Positions 21,752 to 36,249 of a stretch of DNA of 64,000 nucleotides are shown one piece after another. A program made the position numbers and the translations under genes. The notes under the pieces were generated by a model. The model was not told where the DNA came from. It worked only from the letters and a program-made list of their open reading frames with translations, and searched no databases. Source of the stretch: Amaranthus tricolor (lineage: Eukaryota > Streptophyta > Magnoliopsida > Caryophyllales > Amaranthaceae). Numbering within the stretch: position 1 is the first letter of the stretch; each line of letters begins with the position of its first letter. The DNA is taken from assembly GCF_026212465.1 (NCBI RefSeq), contig NC_080062.1, positions 2,797,001 through 2,861,000 of the forward strand, read 5' to 3'.

Positions 21752-24700
21752 TGTTTATGATCCAAATATATGTAATACTTTTACATAATATAATTTGAGT
21801 GATCATTCTTTTTAAATACTCTCTATTATTAAGATCGTCTCATTATAAAATAAATTTATATAATTACTTTTAAATTTAAGTGATAAATTTAACATATTAA
21901 ATATACATGAATTCAAATTAGTTAGTTTGTTAGATTTTATGTGAATTCAAGTTTTATGTAAATATTGTGAATACTTTTTCAATATTAGTTATTTAGATAT
22001 TTATTTTGTAAGCTAAAGTTTAGGCTAATTCGTGAGTAAAAAGTCAAAAAATAACGTCTAAAAATTTATAAAAAATTTAAGGCCTTTTTATTAAATTAAA
22101 CTATTCAAACAATTAATTTAGTTAAATTATCATAATATTTTGAAGATAATTTTATAAAATTATATCTTATTTTAATTAGTTTTGAAATTTTATAAGAATA
22201 TAGTAATATTTTATTTTAATATAATATTCTCTTCGTTTCGTTTTGTTTGTCCACTTTAAGTTTTTCTACTTTAACTTTTTATAAAATATATTCATTAATG
22301 ACATAGGTTTGGAACTCACATCAATAGAGAAATGAATATCTTCCGTATACTTTGTATATTAACATAGGTGGATCATATAATACGTTATCCATTCCATAAT
22401 ATTTGTTACATTTTAATAATATGTTAACATTATTCATTATCAATTTTGTTGGTAATCTCGATCTATGCATAAGAAATCATATAGTCATTTGAGATTTTTT
22501 TTTTTCTTAAAATTTAATTTTTTTAATATGTAATTTTATAATTATTTATATATATTTGGTTAAAATAAAGACATTTAATACAAAAATATCTATTAAATTA
22601 CGTACAAAAAGAAATGTATATACTTAGTAGGTGTTGGAGGAAGTATAAAAGTAATAAACTTTTTTTTAATTTAAAAATAAAATTAAAAGTTTAAAAACTA
22701 ACAGCATAAACCGAAACACAAGCAAAATTTATGGGTAAGCGGAAACATTCTCGTCCAATAGAAAAAGAGGTTGTAAAAAAATATAAATTTGGCAATCAAG
22801 ATTGATTCAAGCAGAAAGAGCATAAAAATCAAAGAATAAGTCAATTGCTAGTTAGATATTTATTTCTAATTCAAATAAGTAAATTATAAGTAGTTATTAA
22901 ATTAGATTTTACGTGAATTTAAATTTTATGTAAATATTCAAAAAAAAAAATTATGTAAATATTTTGAATTCTCTTTCAATACTTTATAAGCTAAAATTTA
23001 TGCTATGAGTTAGGATATACTATATTATATGCTAACTTCTTATAGAAAAAAAAGCCAAAAAAACAGGCGTATAAAATTTTATAAGATAATTTTAGGGTTT
23101 TTTTATTAAATTAATCATTCAAATAATTTATTTAATGAAACTAACACGGTACCACTATTTTTAGAAAATTTTATAAACTATATCTTACTATATTTAGTTT
23201 TAAGATCTAGATCACGTTTATAGCATTTATTTTAATAAAAAATATATTAATATATTTAGTTTCTAGATTTAGATCTTATTTTAGTTTTTGGTTTTAACGG
23301 TTCAAATTGTAATCTATGGCTATAAACTCATCAATTTAGGCTCTAAGTTTAATTTAAATTTATACTCATACTCCTTCCCTAGCAAACTTACTTAAACCAT
23401 TATTGTTTCTCTCTCAAACTTTTTTCATAAAACCATAAGTTCTCTCACAAAAGTACGTGAATTATTTTCTTTAACTCTCTTATCATGGCTATAATACATA
23501 TTTTATGCCACCATGACTCGCAACCTTCATCCATTGATCACGCACTAAATTTGCAATTCACAATCAAACTATACCGTAGACATATTATTCGTCTATCGAA
23601 CGGCAAAAAAGTCATAACATCACCTCGTCTTGTACATGTCTACGGAGTTAGATGTCCATCTTTTGATCCCTTTTGTCCTATTTGTGAGTTTGAATTTGGT
23701 GACTTATTAATGCATACGTACAATTTCCTTGAAGCAACCATCGATTATAACATGCAAAAATTACGCTCCTTTGTGAATTGTTTGATCGAGGAAATTAAAA
23801 TACTCGACAAAGACGAAGACCCGATTAATAAAGTTCACAATCACTCTATTGATTTATATATTCGTCAAGAAGTTACATGGGTTTTTAAGGATGACAACAT
23901 AGACAACGAAATCGCAAGGAAATGGATTGAGCAGCTGTTATTAATCTCTAATGATATCTCCCCCACATGTACGATGGCTCTCACGGCATTTGAGAAAGCA
24001 AAACTCCACGATAAGAATATGAACACTACTTGTGCAATTTGTCTCGATGAATTCAAAGATGATACCACAGAAGATGGAAAGTTGATTTTTGAGTTAGATT
24101 GTAAACATTTGTTCCATAAAGATTGTATTGTTCGATGGGTGCTAAAAAATCAATCTTGCCCTCTTTGTCGATGTGAGCTGCCCGTGTTTGATCTACGTCA
24201 ATATTTAGATCCAATTACTATCAAACAACCTCGAATGGTATTAGGGATTCCCATTAATGTTCTTGATCTAAATACATGTAATACTTCTACATAATATAAT
24301 ATAAGTGATTATTCATTTTATGTACTCTCTATTGTTAAAATTTTACTTTACTTTACTTGTTATAATACATTGATTCAATTGTTAATATCTTTAATTATTA
24401 AAAAAAAAATTTAAAAAATTTAATATTATAAATTATTAATATTCATAATATTTGCAGTCGTACGTTTATTTTTGTAGTTATGGGAGAGTATGCATGCACT
24501 AGGGATTGTATGGCAAAAGACGAAAAACAAAAAGCAATAAGTCATGAAAGGTTTTGATAAATTTGTCTTTAATTGGAGTAAATCTCAAATTTAGCATGAT
24601 GATGTAATTTAGTTAGATTAATCTCAAATCCCACGGTGGTGGTGTAAAAACTAATTTTTGATGTCATTTTGTTGGATTAATTTTGATGATTTTGTATGAG

Positions 24701-24866
24701 ACCGTCTTATAATGAGATAAATTTATATAATTATTTATTTTTATAATTAATCAGTTTAAAAGGGTAATTGATTAATTTGACACACTAAATGTACATAAGC
24801 CGACCCATAGATCAAATTATTATTGGACGTCCTCAAATTTCATTAGCAGTTAATAATACCTTTTGA
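21752..24866 (+). repeat. 3115-bp tandem unit carrying R4
   Basis: This is the direct neighbour of the R3 unit and the same length. It stays R2/R3-like through its gene and the paralogue fragment. The switch to the R1-type downstream flank comes about 200 bp later, near 25060. Confidence 0.9.
23485..24294 (+). CDS. RING-H2 finger protein R4 (269-aa form)
   Basis: The sequence matches R3 residue for residue, including V42. It is the last copy before the duplicate block. Its 3' neighbourhood is chimeric: R2/R3-like up to GTTAGTTTGTTAG (about 25036), then R1-like with GATCAAGCGAGAATGC (from 25070). This gene therefore marks the unequal-crossover junction. Confidence 0.87.
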   Translation: MAIIHILCHHDSQPSSIDHALNLQFTIKLYRRHIIRLSNGKKVITSPRLVHVYGVRCPSFDPFCPICEFEFGDLLMHTYNFLEATIDYNMQKLRSFVNCLIEEIKILDKDEDPINKVHNHSIDLYIRQEVTWVFKDDNIDNEIARKWIEQLLLISNDISPTCTMALTAFEKAKLHDKNMNTTCAICLDEFKDDTTEDGKLIFELDCKHLFHKDCIVRWVLKNQSCPLCRCELPVFDLRQYLDPITIKQPRMVLGIPINVLDLNTCNTST

Positions 24867-26286
24867 TGTTTATGATCCAAATATATGTAATACTTTTACA
24901 TAATATAATTTGAGTGATCATTCTTTTTAAATACTCTCTATTATTAAGATCGTCTCATTATAAAATAAATTTATATAATTACTTTTAAATTTAAGTGATA
25001 AATTTAACATATTAAATATACATGAATTCAAATTAGTTAGTTTGTTAGATTTTATGTGAATTCAAATTTGATCAAGCGAGAATGCAGGAGGGGGCTGCAG
25101 TTAGTTAGTTAGATTTTATGTGAATTCAAATTCTATGTAAATATTGTGAATACTTTTTCAATATTAGTTATTTAGATATTTATTTTGTAAGCTAAAGTTT
25201 AGGCTAATTCGTGAGTAAAAAGTCAAAAAATAACGTCTAAAAATTTGTAAAAAATTTAAGGCCTTTTTATTAAATTAAACCATTCAAACAATTAATTTAG
25301 TTAAATTATCATAATATTTTGATGATAATTTTATAAAATTATATCTTATTTTAATTAGTTTTGAAATTTTATAAGAATATAGTAATATTTTATTTTAATA
25401 TAATATTCTCTTCGTTTCGTTTTGTTTGTCCACTTTAAGTTTTTCTACTTTAACTTTTTATAAAATACATTCATTAATGACATAGGTTTGGGACTCACAT
25501 CAATAGAGAAATGAATATCTTCCGTATACTTTGTATATTAACATAGGTGGATGAAATATTACGTTATCCATTCTATAATATTTGTTACATTTTAATAATG
25601 TGTTAACATTATTCATTATCAATTTTGTTTTGGTAATCTCGATCTATCCATAAGAAATCATATAGTCATATGAGATTTTTTTGTTATATAATTAGTTTAT
25701 ATTTGTATTAATCAGTTTAAAAATGTCAGTCATTGATTTAACACACTAAATTTACATATACCGACCCATAGAAATGGTCTCACAATAAAACTATTTTTAT
25801 TCGATTGGTCTTATATATACATTAAGCGTCTTAAAATAAACAATCATTATCTTAAATATATCATTTACAATCTTAAAATTAATAATTATAAACTTAAAGT
25901 GAAAATTTAAAATGATTAGTGATTATTTTTAATATTAGTCTACTTAATGTCTCAAAAAATTCAATAATGACATAGGTTTCAGGTTTGGAACTCGCATCAA
26001 TAGAGAAATGAACATCTTCCGAACAATTTGTATATTAACATGGGTGGATGATATAATACTTTATTTTTTACATTTTAATAGTAACACTATTTATTATTTA
26101 TTTTGTTTTGGTAATTTCAATTCATCCGTAAGAAATAATATAGTTATATAGTCATGTGAGATATTTTTTTTTCGTCTTACAATCTATTTTTTTTTAATAT
26201 ATAATTTTTATAAATTATTTATTTGGTGAAAATAAAAATATTTAATACAAAATATCTATTGAATTACGTAGGTGCTGGAGGAAGTA

Positions 26287-27622
26287 TAAAAGTAATAATT
26301 TTTTTAATTTAAAAATCAAATTAAAAGTACAAAAACTAACAACATAAGCAAAATTTATCCGTAAGTTCAAACATTCTAGTCCAATAGAAAAAGAGGTTGT
26401 ATAAAAATATAAATTTGGCAATCAAGATTAACGGTTAGATTTTATTTCTATTTCAAAAAAGTCAAAATTAGTAGTTACTCCTGCATCTGTCCCATTGAAT
26501 TTAAATTATTTTTTATTTTTTATTTAAATTTGAGTTATTTTTATATTTTACAATGGCTCACCACTTTTTTAATATAATTTATACATTTTAACTCTCTTTA
26601 ATTTCATCTAAAGTTTTTATTCTCGCCTTTTATTTATTAACACTTTTCTTAAAAATCCTCATTTTTCTATTTAATTCAATTCGATTTTATGTGAATTTAC
26701 TCCATGTAAATATTTTGATTAATTTTTCCATACTTTATAAGGTAAAGTTTAGGCTAGCCATGGAATAAAAAGTCAATTGTTTGTTGTTGGCGGTTATTGA
26801 TAAGCTAAACTTTATGCTGAGTTAGGACTTAGGATTATGCTATATATGCTAACCATCTTATAGAAAAAAAAAAGCCAAAAACCAGGCGTATAATATTTTG
26901 TAAGAAATTTTTAGGGGTTTTTAGTTAAATTAATCATTCAAATAATTACTTTAATGAAATTAACACCACAATTTTAAAATTTAGACGTTTATAGTAGTTA
27001 TTTAGATCTTATTTAGTTTTGAATTTTAACGGTTCAAATTGTAATCTGTAGCTATAAACTCATCATTTTAGATTATAGAATTAATTTAAACCCATGCTCC
27101 TTCCGTCGCAAACTTATTTAAACTATTACTCTCTCTCAAACCTTTTTTTTATTTAACCATTTCCTTATTATCTTTAATTCATTGATAATATTTGATTCAA
27201 ATTATAATACATTGATTCAATCATTAATATCTTTAATTATACATAAAAAAATTCTAAAAATTTAATATTATAAAATATTAATATTGATAATATTTGCAAT
27301 GATTATTTTTATTTTTGTTGTTATGGGAGAATATGCATGCACTAGAGATTGTATGGCAAAAGATGAAAAACAAAAAGCAATAAGTCATGAAAGGTTTTGA
27401 TAAATTTGTCTTTAATTGGAGTAAATCTCAAATTTAGCATGATGTTGTAATTTAGTTTGATATCATTTTGTTGGATTAATTTTGATGGTTTTGTATGACA
27501 CTGTCTTACAATGAGATAAATTTATATAATTATTTATTTTTATAATGAATCAGTTTAAAAAGGTAATTGATTAATTTAACACATTAAATGTACATAAGCT
27601 GACCCATAGAAATTGTCTCACA
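26287..27622 (+). pseudogene. CDS-less RING unit, duplicate copy
   Basis: It shows the same structure as 7265-8600: leader at about 27127-27150 fused directly to TATAATACATTGATTCAA at about 27202. The identical deletion endpoint shows the loss preceded the 19-kb duplication. Confidence 0.7.
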
Positions 27623-27636
27623 ATAGAACCAATTTT

Positions 27637-27910
27637 TGTAACACTGCTGCCTATTGGACGCAATGATTACCCATGTAAACTGTAGACTGACCTCACATAC
27701 CAACACAAGTGTTTTCTGTGCACTTTGACGTCACTCGTGTGCATCCGAGAAAAATTCGCAGGAGGTCACCTATCCTAAGATTGCACCCCTCCAAACACGC
27801 TTAACTTGGAATCTTAACAAATGTGCTCCCACGAAAAATAGATGCACCTTGTTGATATAACTTATGCGTGGTCTATCAATCCATTTAAAGGTGAAATATG
27901 GGGTATCACA
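27637..27910 (-). mobile_element. Cassandra-like solo LTR, copy B
   Basis: 274 bp with the same TG...CA ends, the same 5S-like internal segment and the same flanks as copy A, at offset 19,022. The few substitutions (for example ACTCGTGTGC versus ACTCATGTGC) are consistent with divergence after block duplication. Confidence 0.75.
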
Positions 27911-28731
27911 TTTTTATTGGGTTGGTCTTATATAAATTAACCGTTTTAAAATACTCATTATTTACCTTAAAAAAATCACTTACAATATTAAAATTAATAA
28001 TTATAAACTTAAAAGTGGAATTTTAAAATGATTAGTGATATTTTTAATATTAATTAGTCTACTTACTGTCTCAAAATAATCATTGATGACATAGGTTTGG
28101 AACTCGCATCAACATAAGAAATGAATATCTTCCGTATAATTTGTATATTAATATATATGGATGATATAATACTTTATCGTTCTATAATATTTGTTGTATT
28201 TCAAATGTAACACTATTCATCATTAATTTTGTTTCGGTAATTTCGATTCATGTGTGAAAATAATAATCATATGAAATATTTTTTTTCGTCTTAAAATCTA
28301 GTTTTTTGATATGTAATTTTTAAAATTATTTATGTAGTGCAAATAAAGATATTTAATATAAAATACTTTCTGAATTACGTAAACAAAAAATTTATCGCTA
28401 AGTTGCAGATTCTAGTCCAATAGAAAAAGAGGTTATATAAAAATATAAATTTGGCAATCAAGATTAACGGGGAAAGGGCGGTAAATATTTAAGAATAAGT
28501 CAATTTTATTTCTAATTCAAATTAAGTCAATTATCAGTAGTTATTAAATTCGATTACATGTGAATTTAAATTTTATATAAATATTATTCACAAATTTTTT
28601 TAATAAATATTCAAAAAAAAAAATTATGTAATTTTTAATAATATCACATTCATCTTCAATCTTATTTCACTAATTCTGATTCATGCATAAAAAATAACAT
28701 AGTAGTATTAGATCTCGTATTTTTCGTCATA

Positions 28732-29521
28732 ATCTAGTTTTCTAATATGTCTCATCATCATCATTATACCCAGTGTATCCCACTCATAAAAAACTATGTT
28801 TAAGGTCTGGGAGGGAAGAACGGCGCCTACTCATACCCATAAAAGAAGAGCGTGGCTAAAGAGTCCCTCGACTCGAGAAAGAATAAGAGCAGTTTCTGCA
28901 ACGGCTAGGGCCGAGTGAGGCTAAAGCCGACTTCGCAGGTTTGCACTGTATCGCCTAGGCGTGACCCTTAAACATAAAAAGATAAATACAATGCACATAT
29001 AAATAAAATAAAGTAAAAATAACAATTAAAGGAAACAACAATAATAATAATAATAATAATAATAGAGCGAGTAAAAGCCAAAGAACAAGAACATCGACTA
29101 TTAAGTAAAGAGCAAATCAGTAATCTAACGAAAGGATAAGGCGCCTCCAACTACCCCTATCCCAGGTCAGGTTCACAGAGAGGTGTTACTTGTGCAGGTC
29201 AACTTTTATTTGCTCATTCTAAGTTCTTCTAGGTCTTTCTCGACTCCTCTTACCCTCTATTATGATGCTTTCAATCCTCTTTACTGGGGCGTCGAAAGTT
29301 CTCTCTGCACACATGTCCAAACCATCTCAATCTATTTTCATGCGTTTTTGCAGAATTAGGAGCAACTCCTAGTTTGTTTCTAAACTCTTGGCTCCTAATT
29401 CGATCCATCAATGTGTTCTCGCACATCCACTTCAGCATACGCATTTTTGTAACTTTCATCTTATGTTCAAAACACTTCTTTACGGGCTATCATTCCTACA
29501 ATATCTAGTTTTCTAATATGT
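28732..29521 (-). mobile_element. 5'-truncated RTE-type LINE, copy B
   Basis: Element 28751-29502 with the same 19-bp target duplication as copy A. It is 3 bp longer because the internal (AAT)n run at about 29040 has one more unit. The reverse-transcriptase tail differs by one residue (DRIRSQEF versus DRIRNQEF). Confidence 0.85.
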
Positions 29522-30029
29522 AATTTTTATAATTATTTGTTTAGTGAAAATAATGATATTTAATATTAAACATCTATTAAATTAAGTGTAAAAAGAAATG
29601 TAATAAGTATTAGATATTGTAGGAACTAGGAAGTATAAAAGTACAAATCTTTTTTTTAATAAGAAAAATTAAAATGAAGGATAAAAATAAACAACGCAAA
29701 CCAAAATCTAAGGAAATTATATCGGTCAGTTGAAATATTTTTGTCTAATAGAAAAAATCACAAATCGACCTAATAACGTAGATATAAATCTAACCGTCTA
29801 TTCTAAATTACAAACTTAATGTCAGCCGTTTAAATATATTTTTCTTCATAATAAATACTCTTCCCTCTCCCATTTTTTTGTATCATTCATTTTTCAACTC
29901 AACGTCTATCATAAAACTCTTCAATTTCTTTGGTGATCAATTATTGATCTTATACTTTTGTTCTATTAAGCCCCTACTCCTCCTCTCATCAAAAAATTTC
30001 TTGATTTTTTTCCTCCTAACTCTTCTATC

Positions 30030-30597
30030 ATGGCAATGACGCATATTTTGTGCCACCGTGACGCGTAACGTTTATCTATACATTGTGCACTAAACTTTTA
30101 TTTCACAATTAAACTCTATCGTAGACATATTTTTCGTCTAAATTACAGTAAAAAATACAAGTCACCATATGAACTTGTACGTGTCACGGGAGTTAGATTT
30201 TCATCCTTTAATCCTTATTGTCTAATTTGCGAGTTTGAATTAATTGACTTGCTAAAGTCCACATACGATCTCCATGAATCATTTATCAATTACAATATCG
30301 AGAAATTACACATCTATATCGATTTATTGTTAAAGGGAATTAAAATGTCCGACAAAGAGGATGACCCAAAATCCATCGTGACGTTATCGGGGTTGTCAAG
30401 GATACTAACATAGATAATAAAGTCATAAAGAAATGGGCTAAGCAACTATTATTAATCTTCAATGGTATCGCCCCCACAAAGGTTGTATTGTTGGATGGGT
30501 GCAAACTAACCAATCGTGTCCTCTTTGCCATCAATATTTAGATCAAATTATTATTGGACGTCCTCAAATATCATTAGCAGTTAATAATACCTTTTGA
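30030..30597 (+). pseudogene. Broken RING-H2 paralogue, copy B
   Basis: Same early stop at codon 13 and same deletion of the first RING half as at 11002. The breaks were present before the block was duplicated. Confidence 0.85.
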
Positions 30598-30806
30598 TGT
30601 TCATGATCCAAATAAATGTAATACTTCTACATAATATAATATGAGTGATCATTCTTTTTAAATACTCTCTATTATAAAGATCGTCTCATTATGAAATACA
30701 TTTATATAATTATTTTTTTTATAATTAATTACTTTTAAATTTAAGTGATAAATTTAACATATTAAATATACATGAATCGGCTCAAAGATGATCTCATAGT
30801 CATCTT

Positions 30807-33800
30807 TAGGCATGGTCACGGGGCGGGTTACCCGGAACCGAACCGGTCCCGAACCGCTTGGAACCGGATCCGGAACCGGAACTGTTTGCGACAGGTTCCG
30901 AACCGCCCCGAACCGCGGAACCGTGAAACCGCCGGAAAAATACTTCATGAACCGGAGCTAAAAAACCGCGGTTTGGAACCGGAACCGGTCCGGGTGAACC
31001 GGTCCAACGGTTCCATGGAACCGGAACTGGAACCGGTCCGGTTGAACCGGTCCAACGGTTCCATGGAAACCAGGACCGGTCCGGGTGAACCGGCTCAACG
31101 GTTCCGTGGAACCGGAACCGCCAAAACTAGCCGTTATGTGACCGTTAGAGAGCCGTTGGAATTTCCCCTATAAATACTCATCACTTTCAATCATTTTCAT
31201 TCACAACTCATCTCTTCTCCTTCTCTCTCTACTTACTCTCTCTACTTAATTCTTTAATTACGCAATTATTCTCTCAATTACATAATTAGTCTTTTAATTA
31301 TTTCTTAATTTAGTTAATTACATAATTAGTCTATTAATTATTTATTTATTTCTTAATTCTATTATTATTTCAATATTATCAATCATGTCTTCATTTTTGA
31401 AAAAAGCCTCAAAAAAAGTTACTAAAGTGGCAAAATCATTGGGAGGTTCCAGCTCCTCCAAAAGAAAGGCCACTTCTACTCCGTCGGTATCAACAACACC
31501 TTCCATTAGTAATTATAATTATGAACCAAATTATCCAGAAGGGTACGACCCAGAATTACATAATTATGCAGAAGAAATGGAAAGAGAAATACAAATTGAT
31601 GAAGAAGAAGAACAAGAAGAGGAACCAACGACCCCTATTGGGATACATATATCTCGACAGTCATCAACAAGATCACATGAAGAACAAGGAGAACAACAAC
31701 AACAAAGACAAGCTCGTGGTAAACGAGTCAATTTCCAAACTATCGGCTAGTTTTATAATTTTATTCTTCAAATTAATTAAATTTTAAATTATTTATTTAT
31801 TTAATTATAGTTTTATAATTTTAAATTATTTATTTAGATGAAGATGAACCAGTAAGACAACCTTTTCCGGCAATGCCACCTCCTAGTAGTAGAGCTGTTT
31901 CACATGTGTGGTCGTATTTCACAAAAGAACCAACCGAGAATCCAGATATTTTCTTATGCAATTGTCAAATTTGTGAAAGTCAAGGAGTAAAGCCCTTAGT
32001 TGCATACAATTTCGCCAGAGGTAAATACTTTTTAAGTTTTTTATACATACATTATATATTCATATTTTATAAAAATTTATTTATTGTGTTTTGTGAATAC
32101 GTGTTAGGTGGTGGTACGGGATCTTTTAACAAACATTTGGCAAAGAAGCATGGAATCACAAAAGAAACTCATGCAGCAAGCGGCAGCGGGACCACAAGTG
32201 GAACTGGAAGCCGACAGACACAGTGGGACATTCCCAGCACAGGTATGCCTTTTAGATATAATCGTAATGATATGATTGATGAATTTTCTAGGTATGTAAT
32301 TTGTGATGAATTGCCTTTTAACCACGGTGAAAGTAGGGCATATGAGCGTTACGCTAGAAAAACTATGCAACCACAATATAGAGCAATCCCTAGGAGCACT
32401 CTTAAAAGACGCACAATTAAATTATATGAATCAATGCGCTATGAATTAGTTGAAATGTTTAAATCTTTTAATGGTAGGGTTAGCATAACAACTGACATTT
32501 GGTCTGCTCCCCCACATTTAGAATCTTATATGTGTGTAACAGCACATTGGATAGATCAAAATTGGATTATTCAAAAAAAAATAATTGCTTTTGAGACAAT
32601 GCCAGAAAGACATACCGGTGAAAACATAAAATATAGATTAGTAGAGATATGTAGAGAATGGAACTTATTAGATAAAATATTTTGTTGTTCAACTGATAAT
32701 GCAACCGCGAACATTAAATGTCTAGAACTTTTGTATAACGAACCAGCATTTAGTTTTATCCTTGGGGGTAGCTTATTACACATACGTTGTTGTGCGCATA
32801 TAGTTAACTTATCTTGCCAAGCTGGCATAAAACAATTAAGCGATTTATTAGAACCAATTAGGGATATAGTGAAGTGGCTTAGGATTGGAAAGATAAAGAG
32901 ACGATACAAACAATTATGTGACCGATATCAACTTAAAAAAGTGTATTGGTCTTTGGATACTCCTACACGTTGGGGCTCAACCAACGATTTATTAAGAAAG
33001 GCGATTGCTTATCGTCCAGTTATAACACAACTATATAGTGAGTGTACAGATAGTTACATAGCTGATGACACTTGGGAATTAGCTATAGGTGTACAGAACG
33101 TATTAGAAGCGTATGACCACGCGACTAAGATCTTTTCATATGTTTATGAACCGAACGTTCACTTAGTAATAAGTGAGTGTGTTACTATTTTTTATCATCT
33201 CCTTAAATATACGCATGATGATACTAACCCATATTTGAAGCCGATTCTTGCAGATATGATGGAAAAATGGAAGGCATATTTTACCGAATTTTTTTATATT
33301 TATGGAATCGCAACCATTTTGGACCCATGTTTTAAAACTGAGGTCCTTACTAAAGTAATAGGATTTTACTACCAATCGTTAGATCGCCCGCCTACTGATG
33401 TAAATAATTATGTAGGAACATGTAAAAAATATTTAGCAGAACTCTATGATTATTACGCTAGTGTGTATAACCCAAAACGCGATACGTCTAGGCGTGCTAG
33501 CGTTTCGGCACGTCCTTCTTACTATAATTCGGTCATAGCTAATATAATGAGTCAAGATGATAGTTTTGTAGGATCATCTTCTTCCTCGACCTCATATTTA
33601 GAACTAGATAGTTATCTTAAACACCATAGTTATCTTAAACACCACTTTGAAATAGACCAAGGTAGCTATAATATTTTAGAGTGGTGGAAAGAAAAATCTG
33701 TAAAATTTTTCATTTTATCGAGAATTGCAAAGGATATCCTTGCAATTCCCGCGTCAACAATTGCGTCGGAGTCTGCTTTTAGTGCAGGTAAAAGAGTTTT

Positions 33801-34580
33801 GGACGAAAAGAGATCTCGTCTTGCTCCACAGAGTATTCAAATATGTGTTTGCAAGAAAGATTGGGATCAAGCGGAGATTCGAACACAAGGACTAAGGAAT
33901 GATGATGATCAAGACGACGATGATGATCCATGGATGATGATGGATACATCTGCATCATCGTCAGGAGGAGAGTCAGCGGAAGCATCTAACCAACCACATG
34001 ATGATGACGAAGACGAATAGGATCAATCCGACAACGATAAATCAACATTCAACAACTATAAATAAAAGGTATGACAAAGAACTACGTGGGCTTTGATTCC
34101 TTCGGGATACGTAGGCAGCTTAGTATTCCTTTGGGTACTAGGTTCAAGTCCATTTTCTCCCTTTTTTTTATTAATCATCTTTATCGACATTATCATTGAT
34201 TCGTTTGTTATTAATTTATTTTTTTCATTCTTTTTAGTAAATATTTCAATAACGATGACAACTTGACATGCAATGAATTTCGCTAATAATCAAGTAATCA
34301 TCAACGGTACGTCCGCAATATTATAGTATTTTTTTATTATATAAATATTTAAAGAAAAAATAAAAATGGAACCGATGGTCCGACCCGCCCGTCCCGTGAG
34401 TTGGAACTGCCGGAACCGCCTCATGAACCGCCGGAACCGCTTCATGAACCGCCAAGGAACCGTTTGGAGCCGCCCGGAACCGGAACCGGAACCGGAACCG
34501 TTCGCGACAGGTTCCAAATGGAACCGGAAACGGATGGAACCGGAACGGAACCAGACCAACCCGGACCGTGGCCATGCCTA
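30807..34580 (+). mobile_element. Complete hAT transposon, copy B (3774 bp)
   Basis: Same inverted-repeat ends and the same flanking GTCATCTT target duplications (30799-30806, 34581-34588) as copy A. It is 31 bp shorter, entirely from changes in the 3' subterminal array: one fewer 21-bp CCGGAACCGCCTCATGAACCG-type unit, one more GGAACC hexamer, and a 16-bp loss. Confidence 0.95.
31385..34020 (+). CDS. hAT (Ac-type) transposase, three exons, copy B
   Basis: Proposed exons are 31385-31718, 31838-32020 and 32108-34020, in register with copy A, again 809 aa with no stop or frameshift. It differs from copy A by three residues: KRDTSRR in place of KRNTSRR, AGKRVLD in place of AGRRVLD in the dimerisation block, and DDDQDD in place of DDDHDD in the acidic tail. 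The RNase H core and BED finger are unchanged. Confidence 0.9.
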
Positions 34581-34588
34581 GTCATCTT

Positions 34589-36085
34589 ATATGAATTGAC
34601 AAAACACTACGCAGCTGCGGCTCACGTGACTAAGATTGTTTGATCAAGCGAGAATGCGGGAGGCTGCAGTTAGTTAGTTAGATTTTATGTGAATTCAAAT
34701 TTTATGTAAATATTGTGAATACTTTTTCAATATTAGTTATTTAGATATTTATTTTGTAAGCTAAAGTTTAGGCTAGCCATATTCGTGAGTAAAAAGTCAA
34801 AAAAATAACGTCGAAAATTTTGTAAAAAATTTAAGGCCTTTTTATTAAATTAAACCATTCAAACAATTAATTTAGTTAAATTATCATAATATTTTGAAGA
34901 AAATTTTATAAAATTATATCTTACATTAATTAGTTTTGAAATTTTATAAGAATATAGTAATATTTTATTTTAATATAATATTCTTTTCGTTTCTTTTTGT
35001 TTGTCCACTTTAATTTTTCTACTTTAACTTTTTATAAAATATATTGATTAGTGACATAGGTTTGGAACTCACATCAATAGAGAAATGAATATCTTCCGTA
35101 TACTTTGTATATTAACATAGGTGGATCATATAATACGTTATCCATTCCATAATATTTGTTACATTTTATTAATATGTTAACATTATTCATTATCAATTTT
35201 ATTTCGGTAATCTCGATCTATGCATAAGAAATCATATAGTCATATGAGATATTGTTTTTTTTTTCTTAAAATCTGATTTTTTTAATATGTAATTTTTATA
35301 ATTATTTATATTTATTTGGTGAAAATTAAATAAAGACATTTAATACAAAAATATCTATTAAATTACGTATAAAAAGAAATGTATATACTTAGTAGGTGTT
35401 GGAGGAAGTATAAAAGTAATAAACTTTTTTTTAATTTAAAAATAAAATTAAAAGTTTAAAAACTAACAACATAAACCGAAACACAAGCAAAATTTATGGG
35501 TAAGTTGAAACATTCTCGTCCAAAAGAAAAAGAGGTTGTATAAAAATATAAATTTGGCAATCAAGATTGATTCAAGCAGAAAGAGCATAAAAATCAAAGA
35601 ATAAGTCAATTGCTAGTTAGATATTTATTTCTAATTCAAATAAGTAAATTATAAGTTGTTATTAAATTAGATTTTACGTGAATTTAAATTTTATGTAAAT
35701 ATTCAAAAAAAAAAATTATGTAAATATTTTGAATTCTCTTTCAATACTTTATAAGCTAAAATTTATGCTATGAGTTAGGATATACTATATTATATGCTAA
35801 CTTCTTATAGAAAAAAAAGCCAAAAAAATAGGCGTATAAAATTTTGTAAGAAAATTTTAGCGTTTTTTTATTAAATTAATCATTCAAATAATTTATTTAA
35901 TGAAACTAACACGGTACCACTATTTTTAGAAAATTTTATAAACTATATCTTACTATATTTAGTTTTAAGATCTAGATCACGTTTATAGCATTTATTTTAA
36001 TAAAAAATATATTAATATATTTAGTTTCTAGATTTAGATCTTATTTTAGTTTTGGGTTTTAACGGTTCAAATTGTAATCTATGGC
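34589..36085. repeat. RING-unit upstream sequence before R5
   Basis: Duplicate of 15592-17090, with no gene. Confidence 0.6.
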
Positions 36086-36249
36086 TATAAACTCATCAAT
36101 TTAGGCTCTAAGTTTAATTTAAATTTATACTCATACTCCTTCCCTAGCAAACTTACTTAAACCATTATTGTTTCTCTCTCAAACTTTTTTCATTAAACCA
36201 TAAGTTCTCTCACAAAAGTACGTGAATTATTTTCTTTAACTCTCTTATC

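Larger units (their letters stand above)
6041..25062. repeat. First copy of the ~19-kb duplicated block (copy A)
   Basis: Features in 6041-18640 recur at a near-constant offset of 19,022-19,028 bp: solo LTR 8615 and 27637, LINE 9726 and 28751, broken RING copy 11002 and 30030, hAT 11779 and 30807. Small indels explain the drift, for example one extra AAT in a microsatellite. The left boundary is placed where the sequence at 6041-6050 matches 25063-25072. To the left of that point, R4's flank follows R2/R3 and not R1. Confidence 0.85.
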
